Of a stretch of 35,047 nucleotides of DNA, positions 16,204-24,523 are shown piece after piece; within the stretch, counting starts at the first letter, position 1; every line of letters begins with the position of its first letter. The stretch is taken from positions 1-35,047 of IMG/VR virus record IMGVR_UViG_3300032293_001188, one strand, 5' to 3'. The DNA is from a virus. A model generated the notes under the pieces. The model made no database searches, was not told the DNA's origin, and saw only the letters and a list, made by a program, of their open reading frames with translations. The translations under genes were made by a program, and so were the position numbers.

Positions 16204-19200
16204 TTAAATAAACTTTTTAGCCGGTAATAAATAAACGTTACTACTATCGTATGCTATGAATGTAAGTAAATCAGTATTGTTACTTCCTGATGTAGGTATG
16301 TAAGCTGAACCTGATATTTGTTTTACATTTGAACTAAACGATGCAGTTGGAATACCTACCGTTGTTAATCTTAATGTCACACTTTCTCCAGCACTTGCGT
16401 TTAATATATTAAAGTGAGTAACACCATTTGGTGCTAAACAAGTAAAGAATCCACCTGCGTTAAAATCAATTGATGCAGTTGATGATGCAATTGATGCCGA
16501 TACAATGTTACCTGCTACACTTCCAGTTATGATTAATGAACCTGATATGATTGCTGAACCAGTATAAGGGAATGATGCTCCACCTCCACCTCCAGCATTC
16601 AATGCGTATGATGCAGTTACTGCGTATGAAGAACTCAATACACTCATTGAAGAAGTTACTGAACTATTAATTACAGCTACTCCATTGTTTAATATTGAAC
16701 CAGTCACACCCAATGAACCTGTGATTTGTGCACTACCTGTATAAGGGAATGTTGTATCTACTATGTTTGAACCTGATATGATGTATAATGTATTTACATC
16801 AGGTACTGCTAACCCTGTGTATTCTGCTTCAGTTAGAGTTACTATATGTTCAATTCTAGGTACTGATGGGAATGTATCGTTTCTATTGTCCACTACTGAA
16901 CCTGATTCACTTCCTACCTGTACACCAATACTTCCTAATACGTTTAATGAACCTGTAATATCTACATTACCAATATAAGTTGGTAAGAAAGATGTACCTG
17001 AAGTTCCAGAAGAACCAGCAGGTCCACTAGCTGCTTGTAAATTTACAGTCCAACTTGCGTATGTTCCGCTACCTACTGCTAATGTAATTTGGAATGTCAT
17101 TGAACCAGTACCATCATTATAAGATACTACGATAGCTTCCATATAGTTACTTACATCGTAAGCACATACAATAGGTTGTCCTACCGTAAAATCTAAACCT
17201 GTACCAACAGTTATTGTTCTATTATTACCAATTGCTCCTATTGAAATAGAAGTTGTTGATGTTGTTGCATATTGTTGAGATTCTCCAGATGTACCTGATG
17301 AACCTGATGTTCCATTTACGCCTGATGTGCCACTCACTCCACTAGTCCCACTCACACCGCTTGTACCAGAAGTTCCTGATGAACCAGGGTTACCAGGTGC
17401 ACCATTGAATCCAGAAGTACCGGATGAGCCATTCACACCATTCGTTCCATTAACTCCGTTTGTACCATTCACACCACTCGTACCATTTACTCCGCTTGTG
17501 CCACTTACACCCGATGTGCCTCCACTACCATTCGTACCACTCAAACTTACGCCTGATGTACCTGATGAACCTGCAGTACCATTTGTACCAGTAACACCCG
17601 ATGTACCATTTTGTCCTGAAGTACCAGATGTACCTGAAGTTGGATTTGAACCTGATACAACATATAATGTATTTTGGTCTGTTGCGTATGATGATACTAA
17701 AGCTGCGTATGATGCACTACCAATGCTTATAACTTGCTTAATTGATGGTACATTTGGATAATTAATTCCAACATTTGTTATAACAGAACCTGTTTGTGAA
17801 CCTGATGTAATATTAATTGAACCAGTAACACCAATGTTTCCAACCACATCTAATGAACCGGTAATTCTTGCTGAACCTGTATATGGAAATTGTACACCCT
17901 GAATAGATGATGTTGCTACTAAACCAGCCGTACCATTTTGTCCTACCCATGCGTATCCATCTCTTAATGAAGCAGTGAATGCTCCGTTTACATTTAGAGA
18001 GCCAGTCACACCATTTGTGAATCTAACTGCATTACCTAATTGTATTTCAGTACCATTATCTACTATTGATGATGGCCCGATACGTTCTCCGTTATCAATT
18101 CCTTTAGGTATTGTGTTTGTTGCTATGCCTGTTTCATTACCTATGTTGTTATATGTTTCAGGTCCTAATATGAATAATGAAGATGTTGTTCCACTACCTA
18201 ATGTGTGTATGCTTATCCAACGATTTTCAACTGAATCATAAAAGAATGAACCTGAGTTTTGTGGTATTGAGCCACTATCGTTTACAACCAATCCACCAAA
18301 TCTTACACCTGGCGTTTGTGTGTTTACTGATATGATATTACTTCCAATGTTTAATTGAGAAGATGTGATATAGTTTACTGATGAGCTACCTAATACAGTT
18401 AAGTTTTGATTAATGATTAGAGAACCAGATACAGTAGAACTCAATCCAAAGTTTTTAACATCTAAATTATTAGCAGTTAAGTTTCCGTTTACTACTTCAT
18501 TACCTAATATGTTTACACTACCAGTTATAGTTGTGTTACCTTTAATAGATGTTGAACCTGTTATATTAGTGCTACCTGTAATTTGAGTTGAACCTGATAC
18601 CTTTAATGATGCAGTTACTTCTAAGTTGTTTGTCTTCATATTAGAAGATGTAATCTCATTAGAACGGATAATACCATTACCAGCTGCATCGTACTGCATT
18701 TCTAAATTACCATAGATAAATGCCGAACCTGTCACCTTTACGTTACCACCCATTAAATGTAAACCACCCTGTACATCTACTGCATTATAAGGAGAACCTG
18801 TTACGATTAACCCTTGCTCTAAAACAGTTAAATCATCTACGTTAAGTGTAGAGTTAATTGTTACACCACTATTAACATTCATTGTCAATGTTGATGTACT
18901 CTCTATAATAACATCTGCACCAGCTGCTCCATTAATAAATAAATCACCACCTGCAGTACTACCAATTTGATGTGGATTACCTGATACGGATGATGATATG
19001 AATAATGAGCCTGAGATAGTTTGAGAACCAGCAAACTTATTACTACCAGTAACAGTTGCCTTAGTATTGATGTCAGCTTGTAATACTGATGAACTATAAT
19101 TTAATTGAGCATCGGTTGCGTAAGTGCTATCCAATGATGAACTAAAATTCTGCAATGCTGCAATACTTCCTGAGAAAGATTGCGAATCAATGTTGTATTG

Positions 19201-19335
19201 TCCTTCATCAACCAAAGAATCAATCATATTAGTATTGAATCCTCTTAATATTGATGGAGTAATAAATCCAGCATTGTTATTAGGAAAACTGCTTTGATTG
19301 TCAGCTTGTAATTGGGTCTTATTTAATTGAGACAT
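16204..19335 (-). CDS. Long tail fibre with TGS repeats and collagen-like segment
   Basis: The 1043-aa protein is the longest in the genome. The N-terminus (NNNAGFITPSILRGFNTNMIDS, about 19-40) matches the attachment domain of many aquatic-phage fibres. Next come many short 'ITGS' and 'VTGS' repeats (beta-spiral or shallow beta-helix). Residues about 563-684 are a collagen-like run of GTS, GVS, GVN and GTN triplets. The second half repeats a module starting FPYTGSA with ITGSL at least three times, and a 'NTLYVVSGSN / NTLYIISGSN' element twice. The protein would form a long trimeric fibre, with the lectin encoded just downstream as a possible tip. Confidence 0.8.
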   Translation of the reverse strand: MSQLNKTQLQADNQSSFPNNNAGFITPSILRGFNTNMIDSLVDEGQYNIDSQSFSGSIAALQNFSSSLDSTYATDAQLNYSSSVLQADINTKATVTGSNKFAGSQTISGSLFISSSVSGNPHQIGSTAGGDLFINGAAGADVIIESTSTLTMNVNSGVTINSTLNVDDLTVLEQGLIVTGSPYNAVDVQGGLHLMGGNVKVTGSAFIYGNLEMQYDAAGNGIIRSNEITSSNMKTNNLEVTASLKVSGSTQITGSTNITGSTSIKGNTTITGSVNILGNEVVNGNLTANNLDVKNFGLSSTVSGSLIINQNLTVLGSSSVNYITSSQLNIGSNIISVNTQTPGVRFGGLVVNDSGSIPQNSGSFFYDSVENRWISIHTLGSGTTSSLFILGPETYNNIGNETGIATNTIPKGIDNGERIGPSSIVDNGTEIQLGNAVRFTNGVTGSLNVNGAFTASLRDGYAWVGQNGTAGLVATSSIQGVQFPYTGSARITGSLDVVGNIGVTGSINITSGSQTGSVITNVGINYPNVPSIKQVISIGSASYAALVSSYATDQNTLYVVSGSNPTSGTSGTSGQNGTSGVTGTNGTAGSSGTSGVSLSGTNGSGGTSGVSGTSGVNGTSGVNGTNGVNGTNGVNGSSGTSGFNGAPGNPGSSGTSGTSGVSGTSGVSGTSGVNGTSGSSGTSGESQQYATTSTTSISIGAIGNNRTITVGTGLDFTVGQPIVCAYDVSNYMEAIVVSYNDGTGSMTFQITLAVGSGTYASWTVNLQAASGPAGSSGTSGTSFLPTYIGNVDITGSLNVLGSIGVQVGSESGSVVDNRNDTFPSVPRIEHIVTLTEAEYTGLAVPDVNTLYIISGSNIVDTTFPYTGSAQITGSLGVTGSILNNGVAVINSSVTSSMSVLSSSYAVTASYALNAGGGGGASFPYTGSAIISGSLIITGSVAGNIVSASIASSTASIDFNAGGFFTCLAPNGVTHFNILNASAGESVTLRLTTVGIPTASFSSNVKQISGSAYIPTSGSNNTDLLTFIAYDSSNVYLLPAKKFI

Positions 19336-19349
19336 AAATTTCTATATTT

Positions 19350-19610
19350 TTAATAAACGGGTGTTCCTATATCAAAACCATCACTAAACCCAACACTAAA
19401 TGCTCCTCTAGTTGCAAATTGTGCTGGTACCTGTGTTTGTCCTATCCCTTGTTGAATCAATGCACCATCACAACATTTACGTGAGTATGTGTTTGAATTA
19501 GCACATAAACATGCTTGTCTATTGTTCTTTGGTGAACTCTTTCCCCTAGTAGGTCCTAAGTAAATACCCGATGTTGCTTTGAATCGGGCTAGATAAGCTG
19601 GAGTTGGCAT
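19350..19610 (-). CDS. Small Cys-containing virion-associated protein
   Basis: The 86-aa protein has a cysteine cluster ACLCANSNTYSRKCCDGALI near residues 33-52, followed by QQGIGQ. This CLC, YS, CCDG, QGIG pattern recurs in small proteins next to fibre genes in Bacteroidota and aquatic phages. The four cysteines could bind metal or form disulfides. It precedes the long fibre by 14 bp. The role is unknown; an adaptor between tail and fibre is one possibility. Confidence 0.6.
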   Translation of the reverse strand: MPTPAYLARFKATSGIYLGPTRGKSSPKNNRQACLCANSNTYSRKCCDGALIQQGIGQTQVPAQFATRGAFSVGFSDGFDIGTPVY

Positions 19611-19661
19611 ATACTAATGATTTTATTATTTAACAAACAAATACCCAATTGTAGTGGATTA

Positions 19662-19925
19662 TCATTTTGTTCTAGCCAAAACTTCTTTATGTAATAGATT
19701 CTGTAAGTAATTATAGTCCGAGTTATAAGCTAAGAATAACAAGCACTGCTCTAATGGTAACTCCACAACCTCATCCATCTTCTTTATATCTCCTCCTGCT
19801 AATTGGATAACTGAGCTGTAATTTTTCCACTTCTTTCCAAAACGGACTTGATGCTCGGAGGGAGCTTCTCCAAATCCATCATAGATTTCAGGATAACGCT
19901 CGGTAAGGCCGTTAATAAACGAACA
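19662..19925 (-). CDS. Tail assembly chaperone, -1 frame extension (T-like part)
   Basis: In the -1 frame relative to the 209-aa gene, the reading frame is open through the nine-T run at 19925-19933 and on to a TGA at 19662-19664. After the run it encodes 87 residues. They include FINGLTERYPEIYDGFGEA, FGKKWKNYSSVIQLAGGDIK and LPLEQCLLFLAYNSDY, a pattern typical of the C-terminal half of phage tail chaperones (W, LAGGD, L..L.Y). A ribosomal -1 slip on T TTT TTT would give a fusion of about 255 aa, as in lambda gpG/gpGT. There is no good start codon for separate translation before this domain. A homopolymer error could mimic this. Confidence 0.65.
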   Translation of the reverse strand, partial: CSFINGLTERYPEIYDGFGEAPSEHQVRFGKKWKNYSSVIQLAGGDIKKMDEVVELPLEQCLLFLAYNSDYNYLQNLLHKEVLARTK

Positions 19926-20428
19926 AAAAAAAACAATGCTCCGTAATGTATATCCATTGGAACTTCTAAGAATAGGGCCTCATTATCTTTGCCTGTGTAT
20001 TCTTCTATCTCATACGTTCCCATACTCTTTCTCTTTATAGGTCTATATAGGATATTCATTATCTTTGCCCAATTCTCATCAATAGCAAATGTATCATGCT
20101 TAGTAATGTCCAAATAAGCTCCGTATGCCATCTTTGATAAATTAGGTTCAAATCCATATTCCTTTCCATCTATCATTATAAACCTTTGTAGCTCAGTATC
20201 CGTATTGGTCATAAAGCCTGTAAGGTCTTTCTTAATCTTAATAAAAGTTTCAGTATCCAACCCATGCAGATACTCCGCTGAGAATCCACATAAGTGATGT
20301 AATAAGCATGCCACATAAGCATTCTCATCTTCTCCATACACTTTCAAATCTCTTTGTAATGCTAGGTATTGTTTTAGTGTTACAGCTGACCATTTAGTTG
20401 GTACTACTATTTTAATTTCTTTCTTCAT
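19799..20428 (-). CDS. Tail assembly chaperone, zero frame (G-like)
   Basis: The 209-aa protein begins with basic and aromatic strands (EIKIVVPTKWSAVTLKQYLALQRDL), which fits tail chaperone-like proteins of Bacteroidota phages. It has a central acidic segment and, near residues 163-175, ALFFFVRLLTALP encoded over a nine-T run. It ends SGKITAQLSN. Some ribosomes probably shift to -1 at the T run and make the longer product (see 19662-19925). It follows a 105-aa gene by 1 bp and lies downstream of terminase. The tape measure gene, its usual neighbour, is far away on the circle, which is unusual. Confidence 0.65.
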   Translation of the reverse strand: MKKEIKIVVPTKWSAVTLKQYLALQRDLKVYGEDENAYVACLLHHLCGFSAEYLHGLDTETFIKIKKDLTGFMTNTDTELQRFIMIDGKEYGFEPNLSKMAYGAYLDITKHDTFAIDENWAKIMNILYRPIKRKSMGTYEIEEYTGKDNEALFLEVPMDIHYGALFFFVRLLTALPSVILKSMMDLEKLPPSIKSVLERSGKITAQLSN

Positions 20429-20429
20429 A

Positions 20430-20747
20430 TTATATCTTATTTGATTTTGGTACTACACTAACTCTATCAGCAGGTACAGCCCATTGTTCTGGATTAATTA
20501 AATCAAAGGATGCATTCATTACTACTGCTTCAGTAATAGGTACAGTCTTTAAGGCCTTATCAGCTAATAGGTTTTGATACTTCATCTCTGCTGAATTCCT
20601 TTGTTGTAGTGTAGCAGATAGATAAGCTTTAGTTTCTCTTAGCTGATTTAGAAGTTCTACGTTCTTCTTCTCACTCATAGCAACATAAGCTGCCATCTCC
20701 ATGAAATCATCTTTTGTTAAATTGTCAATGTCAAATTCTTTTTCCAT
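20430..20747 (-). CDS. Hypothetical protein with coiled coil
   Basis: The 105-aa protein has an acidic N-terminus and a likely coiled coil (SEKKNVELLNQLRETKAYLSATLQQ near residues 25-49, continuing to about 65). A Pro-containing C-terminal segment follows. It lies 5 bp after terminase large subunit and 1 bp before the tail chaperone. I do not recognise it. A head or packaging accessory role is possible from position only. Confidence 0.6.
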   Translation of the reverse strand: MEKEFDIDNLTKDDFMEMAAYVAMSEKKNVELLNQLRETKAYLSATLQQRNSAEMKYQNLLADKALKTVPITEAVVMNASFDLINPEQWAVPADRVSVVPKSNKI

Positions 20748-20752
20748 ATTAT

Positions 20753-21916
20753 TTATTTTATACTAATTACATATTTCCCAACAGCTGTTGCTTTTTGTGA
20801 TAACTTCATCATTGCCACATAACGAGCAGCATCTAATAAGTGATTGTTAAAATCAACAGGCCTATCTAATATCTTACCAAACCTATCCGTTTCCCACTCA
20901 TACGAATAGAATTCATTAATAAGGTTCTGACAACTCTTAGGTATCTTTATCTTATAGTTTTGTAGGACACCTATACCAAAGTTAATACTATCCTTACCTT
21001 TAGTCACCGGCTTTATATTAAATCCAGCTCTACGAATTTCTTCTATTAAGCGTGGTTCACTACTATCAGCCCATATCTCCTCATTACCACTCACTGCTTT
21101 CTTTAGCATATCGGTTATTTCGTTTGTCACCATTCCCTTTTCATAGCAATGTTCTAAGATGTATATCTCATTACCATTTAGTTTCCATAAACTTACCAGG
21201 GCATTGGGGTCATTAGCGTAGCCGAAATCCAAGCCCCATGCAATAAACTCTGCATCATCAGGCAACCATTCAATCAATTCAAATTCAAAGATAGCCTTAT
21301 CATTAGTAGTGTACTCACCCTTAGTGTATACCTGATATGCTTTAATGTTGGTATGCTTCAAATCCTCCAATGCTCTTATCACACTTCTTTCCAAATAAGG
21401 ATTATCCTTATAGCTTGTGAAGTAACGAGTACAATCCTGCATCTCTCTTAACCAATGCCAGGGGCTTACAGTTGGATTATAACTTAATATAATCTTTCCG
21501 GTAGTTCTTATTTGTAATTGTAGATACGATTCTGCATCAACCTCCGAGGCCTCCTCAATCCATAGTATGTTTGATTTAACACCTCTCAGCTTCTCTGCGT
21601 TATCCGTACTGATGAATTGTATTTGTGAATCATTATAGAACGTATATGTCCTATCACTTATATTAAAGTCCGAATCAGACCATATACTCATATCTTTCAT
21701 AACGTCCTGAAAATCCTTCATTACAGTCCTTTTAAGCGATGGTATGCTCTTTCTTACTATTGTTATTAGTTGTTTGGTTTGAAGCGCTTGTACTATACAC
21801 CATTGAAGTGTAGCGTATGTCTTACCACTTCTTGAGCCGCCCACCAAATGACACACCCTAGTCGGGCAATTATCTATGTGGCCGTAACTAATCGTTGTGT
21901 TGACTTCCAGATGCAT
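20753..21916 (-). CDS. terL: Terminase large subunit
   Basis: The 387-aa protein has the packaging ATPase-nuclease layout. Walker A GGSRSGKT is at about residues 26-33 and Walker B with catalytic Glu, ILWIEEAS, at about 117-124. A coupling motif SYNPT lies near 145-149. The RNase H-like nuclease domain starts with DFGYANDP at about 230-237 and includes NHLLDAARYV near the end. It fits the PBSX / Terminase_3 type. It forms the motor that drives DNA through the portal and cuts the concatemer. Its start overlaps the small subunit gene by 29 bp. Confidence 0.95.
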   Translation of the reverse strand: MHLEVNTTISYGHIDNCPTRVCHLVGGSRSGKTYATLQWCIVQALQTKQLITIVRKSIPSLKRTVMKDFQDVMKDMSIWSDSDFNISDRTYTFYNDSQIQFISTDNAEKLRGVKSNILWIEEASEVDAESYLQLQIRTTGKIILSYNPTVSPWHWLREMQDCTRYFTSYKDNPYLERSVIRALEDLKHTNIKAYQVYTKGEYTTNDKAIFEFELIEWLPDDAEFIAWGLDFGYANDPNALVSLWKLNGNEIYILEHCYEKGMVTNEITDMLKKAVSGNEEIWADSSEPRLIEEIRRAGFNIKPVTKGKDSINFGIGVLQNYKIKIPKSCQNLINEFYSYEWETDRFGKILDRPVDFNNHLLDAARYVAMMKLSQKATAVGKYVISIK

Positions 21917-22202
21917 CTACTACTTTTTGATTAATGTTTACCGAAATCTGTTGAATTCTTTGTTCAATTTCACCTTTCAACTCAACACGACTTTGTTTTG
22001 GGAGATGAAACTCCAGCATTTTCAATGTAATATCTACTGCAGCCTTTGGGTCATTCTTCATCATCTCATCCATTAAGGCTGGTAGATTATCCATTACTTT
22101 GTTTGTAGCACGAGCTAATGATAGTTTCATCATCTCCGTACTTCTATTGAGAGCTCCTTTAGGTCTGCCTGTTGCTAGTTTGTTTCCTTTTTCAAATGCC
22201 AT
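21888..22202 (-). CDS. terS: Terminase small subunit
   Basis: The 104-aa protein begins with FEKGNKLATGRPKGALNR at about residues 3-20, the DNA-binding opening of many phage small terminase subunits. A helical middle follows (PALMDEMMKNDPKAAVDITLKMLEF), then a polar C-terminal tail. It overlaps terL by 29 bp, the normal arrangement. It would recognise the packaging start site and load the large subunit. Confidence 0.8.
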   Translation of the reverse strand: MAFEKGNKLATGRPKGALNRSTEMMKLSLARATNKVMDNLPALMDEMMKNDPKAAVDITLKMLEFHLPKQSRVELKGEIEQRIQQISVNINQKVVDASGSQHND

Positions 22203-22241
22203 GTTATTTTATGTTATTTTAACATATATAGATATAACACA

Positions 22242-23066
22242 CTAGTCCCAAAATGTATTCATCACCCTACCATAATAAGGGTTGTATGCTTTCTTAAATT
22301 GTATTGTATGCTTTTGATGTATAAAGTCATCATTCAATTGTAGAAACTCATTCTTCATCTTTATTATATGTGGATATAAAGAAGCAAGATGATTCATATT
22401 ATCTAAATTAATTTGTGTAGTCCTTCCAGCTAACTTACAACCACCTTCATTTCCATAATCATCACACTCAAATAAGTACTTATCACTTACTACTGTCTTA
22501 CCTCCCATTGATAGTACCTGAAGAATAAAGTGTACATCTTCTACAAAAGGAATCTCCCATACTATCTTATCTCTATCTAATTTACTTCCATCAATCCAAA
22601 ATACTTGCACCAGCTTTCCAAACTTCATATCATCCTTTGGGTTAGGTGGTAATCCTTTTGCTCTATTGCCTGATATTGCATAACCTTCATTCCATTTATC
22701 TTCTACCCATTGTATCATTTCTTTCCAATCACTATCAGTAAATTCTTCATTACTTTTATCTGCATTCTTTTTACCACTCTTTCTGTCCACATTTCTTTTC
22801 CAAAATGTAATATCATCATCAATCATACAATAGCAATCATCTCCACCATCTTTGATTAACCAATCTCTAGTAGCGCAGATACCTTTGATATAAGCGGGTA
22901 AAACCTTTATGTTGGAGTTAGGATACCTTTCTCTAAATTGAGCCTCCTCCTGTGGTTGTATTACAATGTACGTCATATCCTTAACCCAATCGGGCATAGC
23001 ATCGTATGTAATTTGTTTATTAACTCTACCTAATGTTGGTATGTAAATTCTTTGTAACTTTTTCAT
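22242..23066 (-). CDS. GT-A fold glycosyltransferase (TAGT-like)
   Basis: The 274-aa protein opens RIYIPTLGRVNKQITYDAMP, then YIVIQPQEEAQFRERYP, CATRDWLI near residues 64-71 and CYCMIDDDITFW with DDD at about 83-85 as the metal-binding motif. A late FVEDVHFILQVLSMGGKTVV with acidic catalytic candidates follows near 175-194. This pattern resembles phage GT-A enzymes including the TET-associated glycosyltransferases, some of which modify DNA bases. No base hydroxylase, deoxynucleotide hydroxymethylase or TET-like gene is visible here, so a protein or glycan target is equally possible. It lies between a sigma-like gene and terS. Confidence 0.7.
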   Translation of the reverse strand: MKKLQRIYIPTLGRVNKQITYDAMPDWVKDMTYIVIQPQEEAQFRERYPNSNIKVLPAYIKGICATRDWLIKDGGDDCYCMIDDDITFWKRNVDRKSGKKNADKSNEEFTDSDWKEMIQWVEDKWNEGYAISGNRAKGLPPNPKDDMKFGKLVQVFWIDGSKLDRDKIVWEIPFVEDVHFILQVLSMGGKTVVSDKYLFECDDYGNEGGCKLAGRTTQINLDNMNHLASLYPHIIKMKNEFLQLNDDFIHQKHTIQFKKAYNPYYGRVMNTFWD

Positions 23067-23071
23067 TTTAT

Positions 23072-23626
23072 TTATTTTGGTTTGAATGGATTAACTTTTG
23101 TCAATCTTATGTGTTGTTTAATCTTCTTTACATTTAGAAAGGAAGTACTCTTGCTTATTCCTATATCTTTACTTAACTTATCTAATGTCATCTTATCTCC
23201 ACTAAAGAAATATAATTCAGCTAAACGGGCTGAACTCCACATCTTTGTTCTTTGTAATTGTTGTATCTCATTTACTACATCATCATAGCATTGCTGTACT
23301 TTAGTATCTAGTTCCTCATTGTATTCTTCATCTACTACATCATAAGTGTCCGAAATGGTTTGTACTTTACCATTACTCTTTACCATATTAATGTGTCTTG
23401 TTCTTAAGAATGAATGAAGATACATCATATTGAAATCATTATCACCATACCATATATTTGGATTACCTCTTTCCGCAATGTAAGAATAGAGTTCTGCAAC
23501 TAATTCCTTAGCCATCTCTCTATTCTTTGTTATGTTGTATGCTGCTGACATCAACCAATCATTCTTAACTCTATAAAGAATGTCCAGCCTTCTATTGTTT
23601 TCTTTTTGTATTTCTTCTATCTTCAT
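23072..23626 (-). CDS. Sigma-70-like transcription factor
   Basis: The 184-aa protein has an N-terminal part resembling sigma region 2 (WLMSAAYNITKNREMAKELVAEL near residues 24-46 and MMYLHSFLRTRHINMVKSNG near 67-86). The C-terminus is a helix-turn-helix (MTLDKLSKDIGISKSTSFLNVKKIKQHI near 146-173) resembling region 4. Similar small sigma-like proteins occur in Bacteroidota phages. It would redirect or modulate host RNA polymerase. It is in the leftward train before the glycosyltransferase and terminase genes. It could also be a terminase-linked DNA-binding protein. Confidence 0.6.
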   Translation of the reverse strand: MKIEEIQKENNRRLDILYRVKNDWLMSAAYNITKNREMAKELVAELYSYIAERGNPNIWYGDNDFNMMYLHSFLRTRHINMVKSNGKVQTISDTYDVVDEEYNEELDTKVQQCYDDVVNEIQQLQRTKMWSSARLAELYFFSGDKMTLDKLSKDIGISKSTSFLNVKKIKQHIRLTKVNPFKPK

Positions 23627-23853
23627 TAGATTCTATCACTTACAAATTTTCTCAACTCATCAATACATCTAGCCCATAAGCCGCCTGATGATTTACAACT
23701 GCATGGTTGTGGTTCTTTGTTACCTCTTATTTGTGTACATCTGCTCCACATCTTACCCATAAGGTGTTCAGGTAAATGCATTCTTATTTGTGATAGTTCT
23801 TCTCTCATTAAGTTAAACTCTGCCTCATCAAATGGTGCGTATTTATTTTCCAT
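23626..23853 (-). CDS. Small conserved hypothetical protein
   Basis: The 75-aa protein contains RGNKEPQPCSCKSSGGLWARCIDEL near residues 44-68, giving three cysteines in a CxC...C arrangement that could bind metal. The same short pattern is seen in small phage proteins of unknown role. It shares its last base with the next gene's start (TAATG) and overlaps the preceding gene by 11 bp. Confidence 0.6.
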   Translation of the reverse strand: MENKYAPFDEAEFNLMREELSQIRMHLPEHLMGKMWSRCTQIRGNKEPQPCSCKSSGGLWARCIDELRKFVSDRI

Positions 23854-24112
23854 ATTTTTGTTTGTATTGTTTAATGTTTGTCACAATGTCATTTGATTTC
23901 TCAACGATTGCATAACTCTCTACTTCGCCTGTGTACATATAAACGTAGATTAGATAATCTCTAACTGCTCCGCTTGATAGTGAATCCATTTCTCCTATCT
24001 CCATTGGTCTCATTCTACATACTTCTCTTTTGTTATCATCAAAGTGTACTATTACATCGTTGTATTTTTCTGGGAACGATTCCCAATCTATGTGTGTTAT
24101 TTTGTTTTCCAT
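23843..24112 (-). CDS. Hypothetical protein
   Basis: The 89-aa protein (MENKITHIDWESFPEKYND, then MRPMEIGEMDSLSSGAVRDY) shows no recognised domain. It looks like a small alpha/beta protein. It starts directly after the stop of the 66-aa gene and overlaps the next gene by 11 bp, so it is part of a tightly packed cluster of small genes between the DUF2061 gene and the sigma-like gene. Confidence 0.55.
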   Translation of the reverse strand: MENKITHIDWESFPEKYNDVIVHFDDNKREVCRMRPMEIGEMDSLSSGAVRDYLIYVYMYTGEVESYAIVEKSNDIVTNIKQYKQKYGK

Positions 24113-24313
24113 TTAGTATAATTTTATTCCGTTACATTCTCCATCGTATTCAGGGTTAGTTAGTTTGTTTAGCCATTCTTTTCTTTGGCAACATCCACAT
24201 TCATTTCGTCCGAATACTTTTCTTGCAATCCATAGTGCAATTCTTTCTCCTTGTCCCATTGTTAGAAAATCAATTATGAATTCTAACCACGTTCCTAATT
24301 TAATCCATTTCAT
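24113..24313 (-). CDS. Small Cys-containing hypothetical protein
   Basis: The 66-aa protein has an amphipathic or hydrophobic N-terminal half (WLEFIIDFLTMGQGERIALWIA), then ECGCCQRKEWLNKL with a CxCC cluster and a further Cys near the C-terminus. Metal binding is possible. It follows the DUF2061 gene by 3 bp. The pattern CGCCxRKxWLN recurs in small phage proteins of unknown function. Confidence 0.6.
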   Translation of the reverse strand: MKWIKLGTWLEFIIDFLTMGQGERIALWIARKVFGRNECGCCQRKEWLNKLTNPEYDGECNGIKLY

Positions 24314-24316
24314 ATT

Positions 24317-24523
24317 TTATTTGTTTAATCCGTATTTAATCCATTTATACCAAACTCTTTCGTGTATGTAGTATTGGATTGGTTTGTAAACTAATTCTGC
24401 TACACCAAATGCTGCACCAGCCTTAATAGAACCTGTTATCATCCACATTAGACCGAAACCAATTAAGGTACTTACTATTCGGTAACTAATTGTCTTAGCT
24501 ATGTGTCTCTTATAGGATACCAT
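24317..24523 (-). CDS. DUF2061 small membrane protein
   Basis: The 68-aa protein fits DUF2061: KRHIAKTISYRIVSTLIGF near residues 5-23, a hydrophobic stretch to about 35, then AAFGVAELVYKPIQYYIHERVWYK near 38-61 ending in the family's HERxW. Two membrane segments are likely. DUF2061 genes are often found near sulfate activation genes (cysC, cysD, cysN) in bacteria. Here the gene overlaps the nucleotidyltransferase by 14 bp, with the APS kinase next. Its biochemical role is unknown; a link to sulfate activation is suggested by context. Confidence 0.75.
   Translation of the reverse strand: MVSYKRHIAKTISYRIVSTLIGFGLMWMITGSIKAGAAFGVAELVYKPIQYYIHERVWYKWIKYGLNK

Noticed and set aside
17327-17761. 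A 144-aa Pro/Val-rich plus-strand frame
   Set aside because: Exact complement of the collagen-like G-x-y repeat of the long fibre; composition is an artefact.
20753-22202. tRNA genes or other structured RNAs in gaps
   Set aside because: Gaps are too short or too AT-rich; no cloverleaf pattern was seen by eye.
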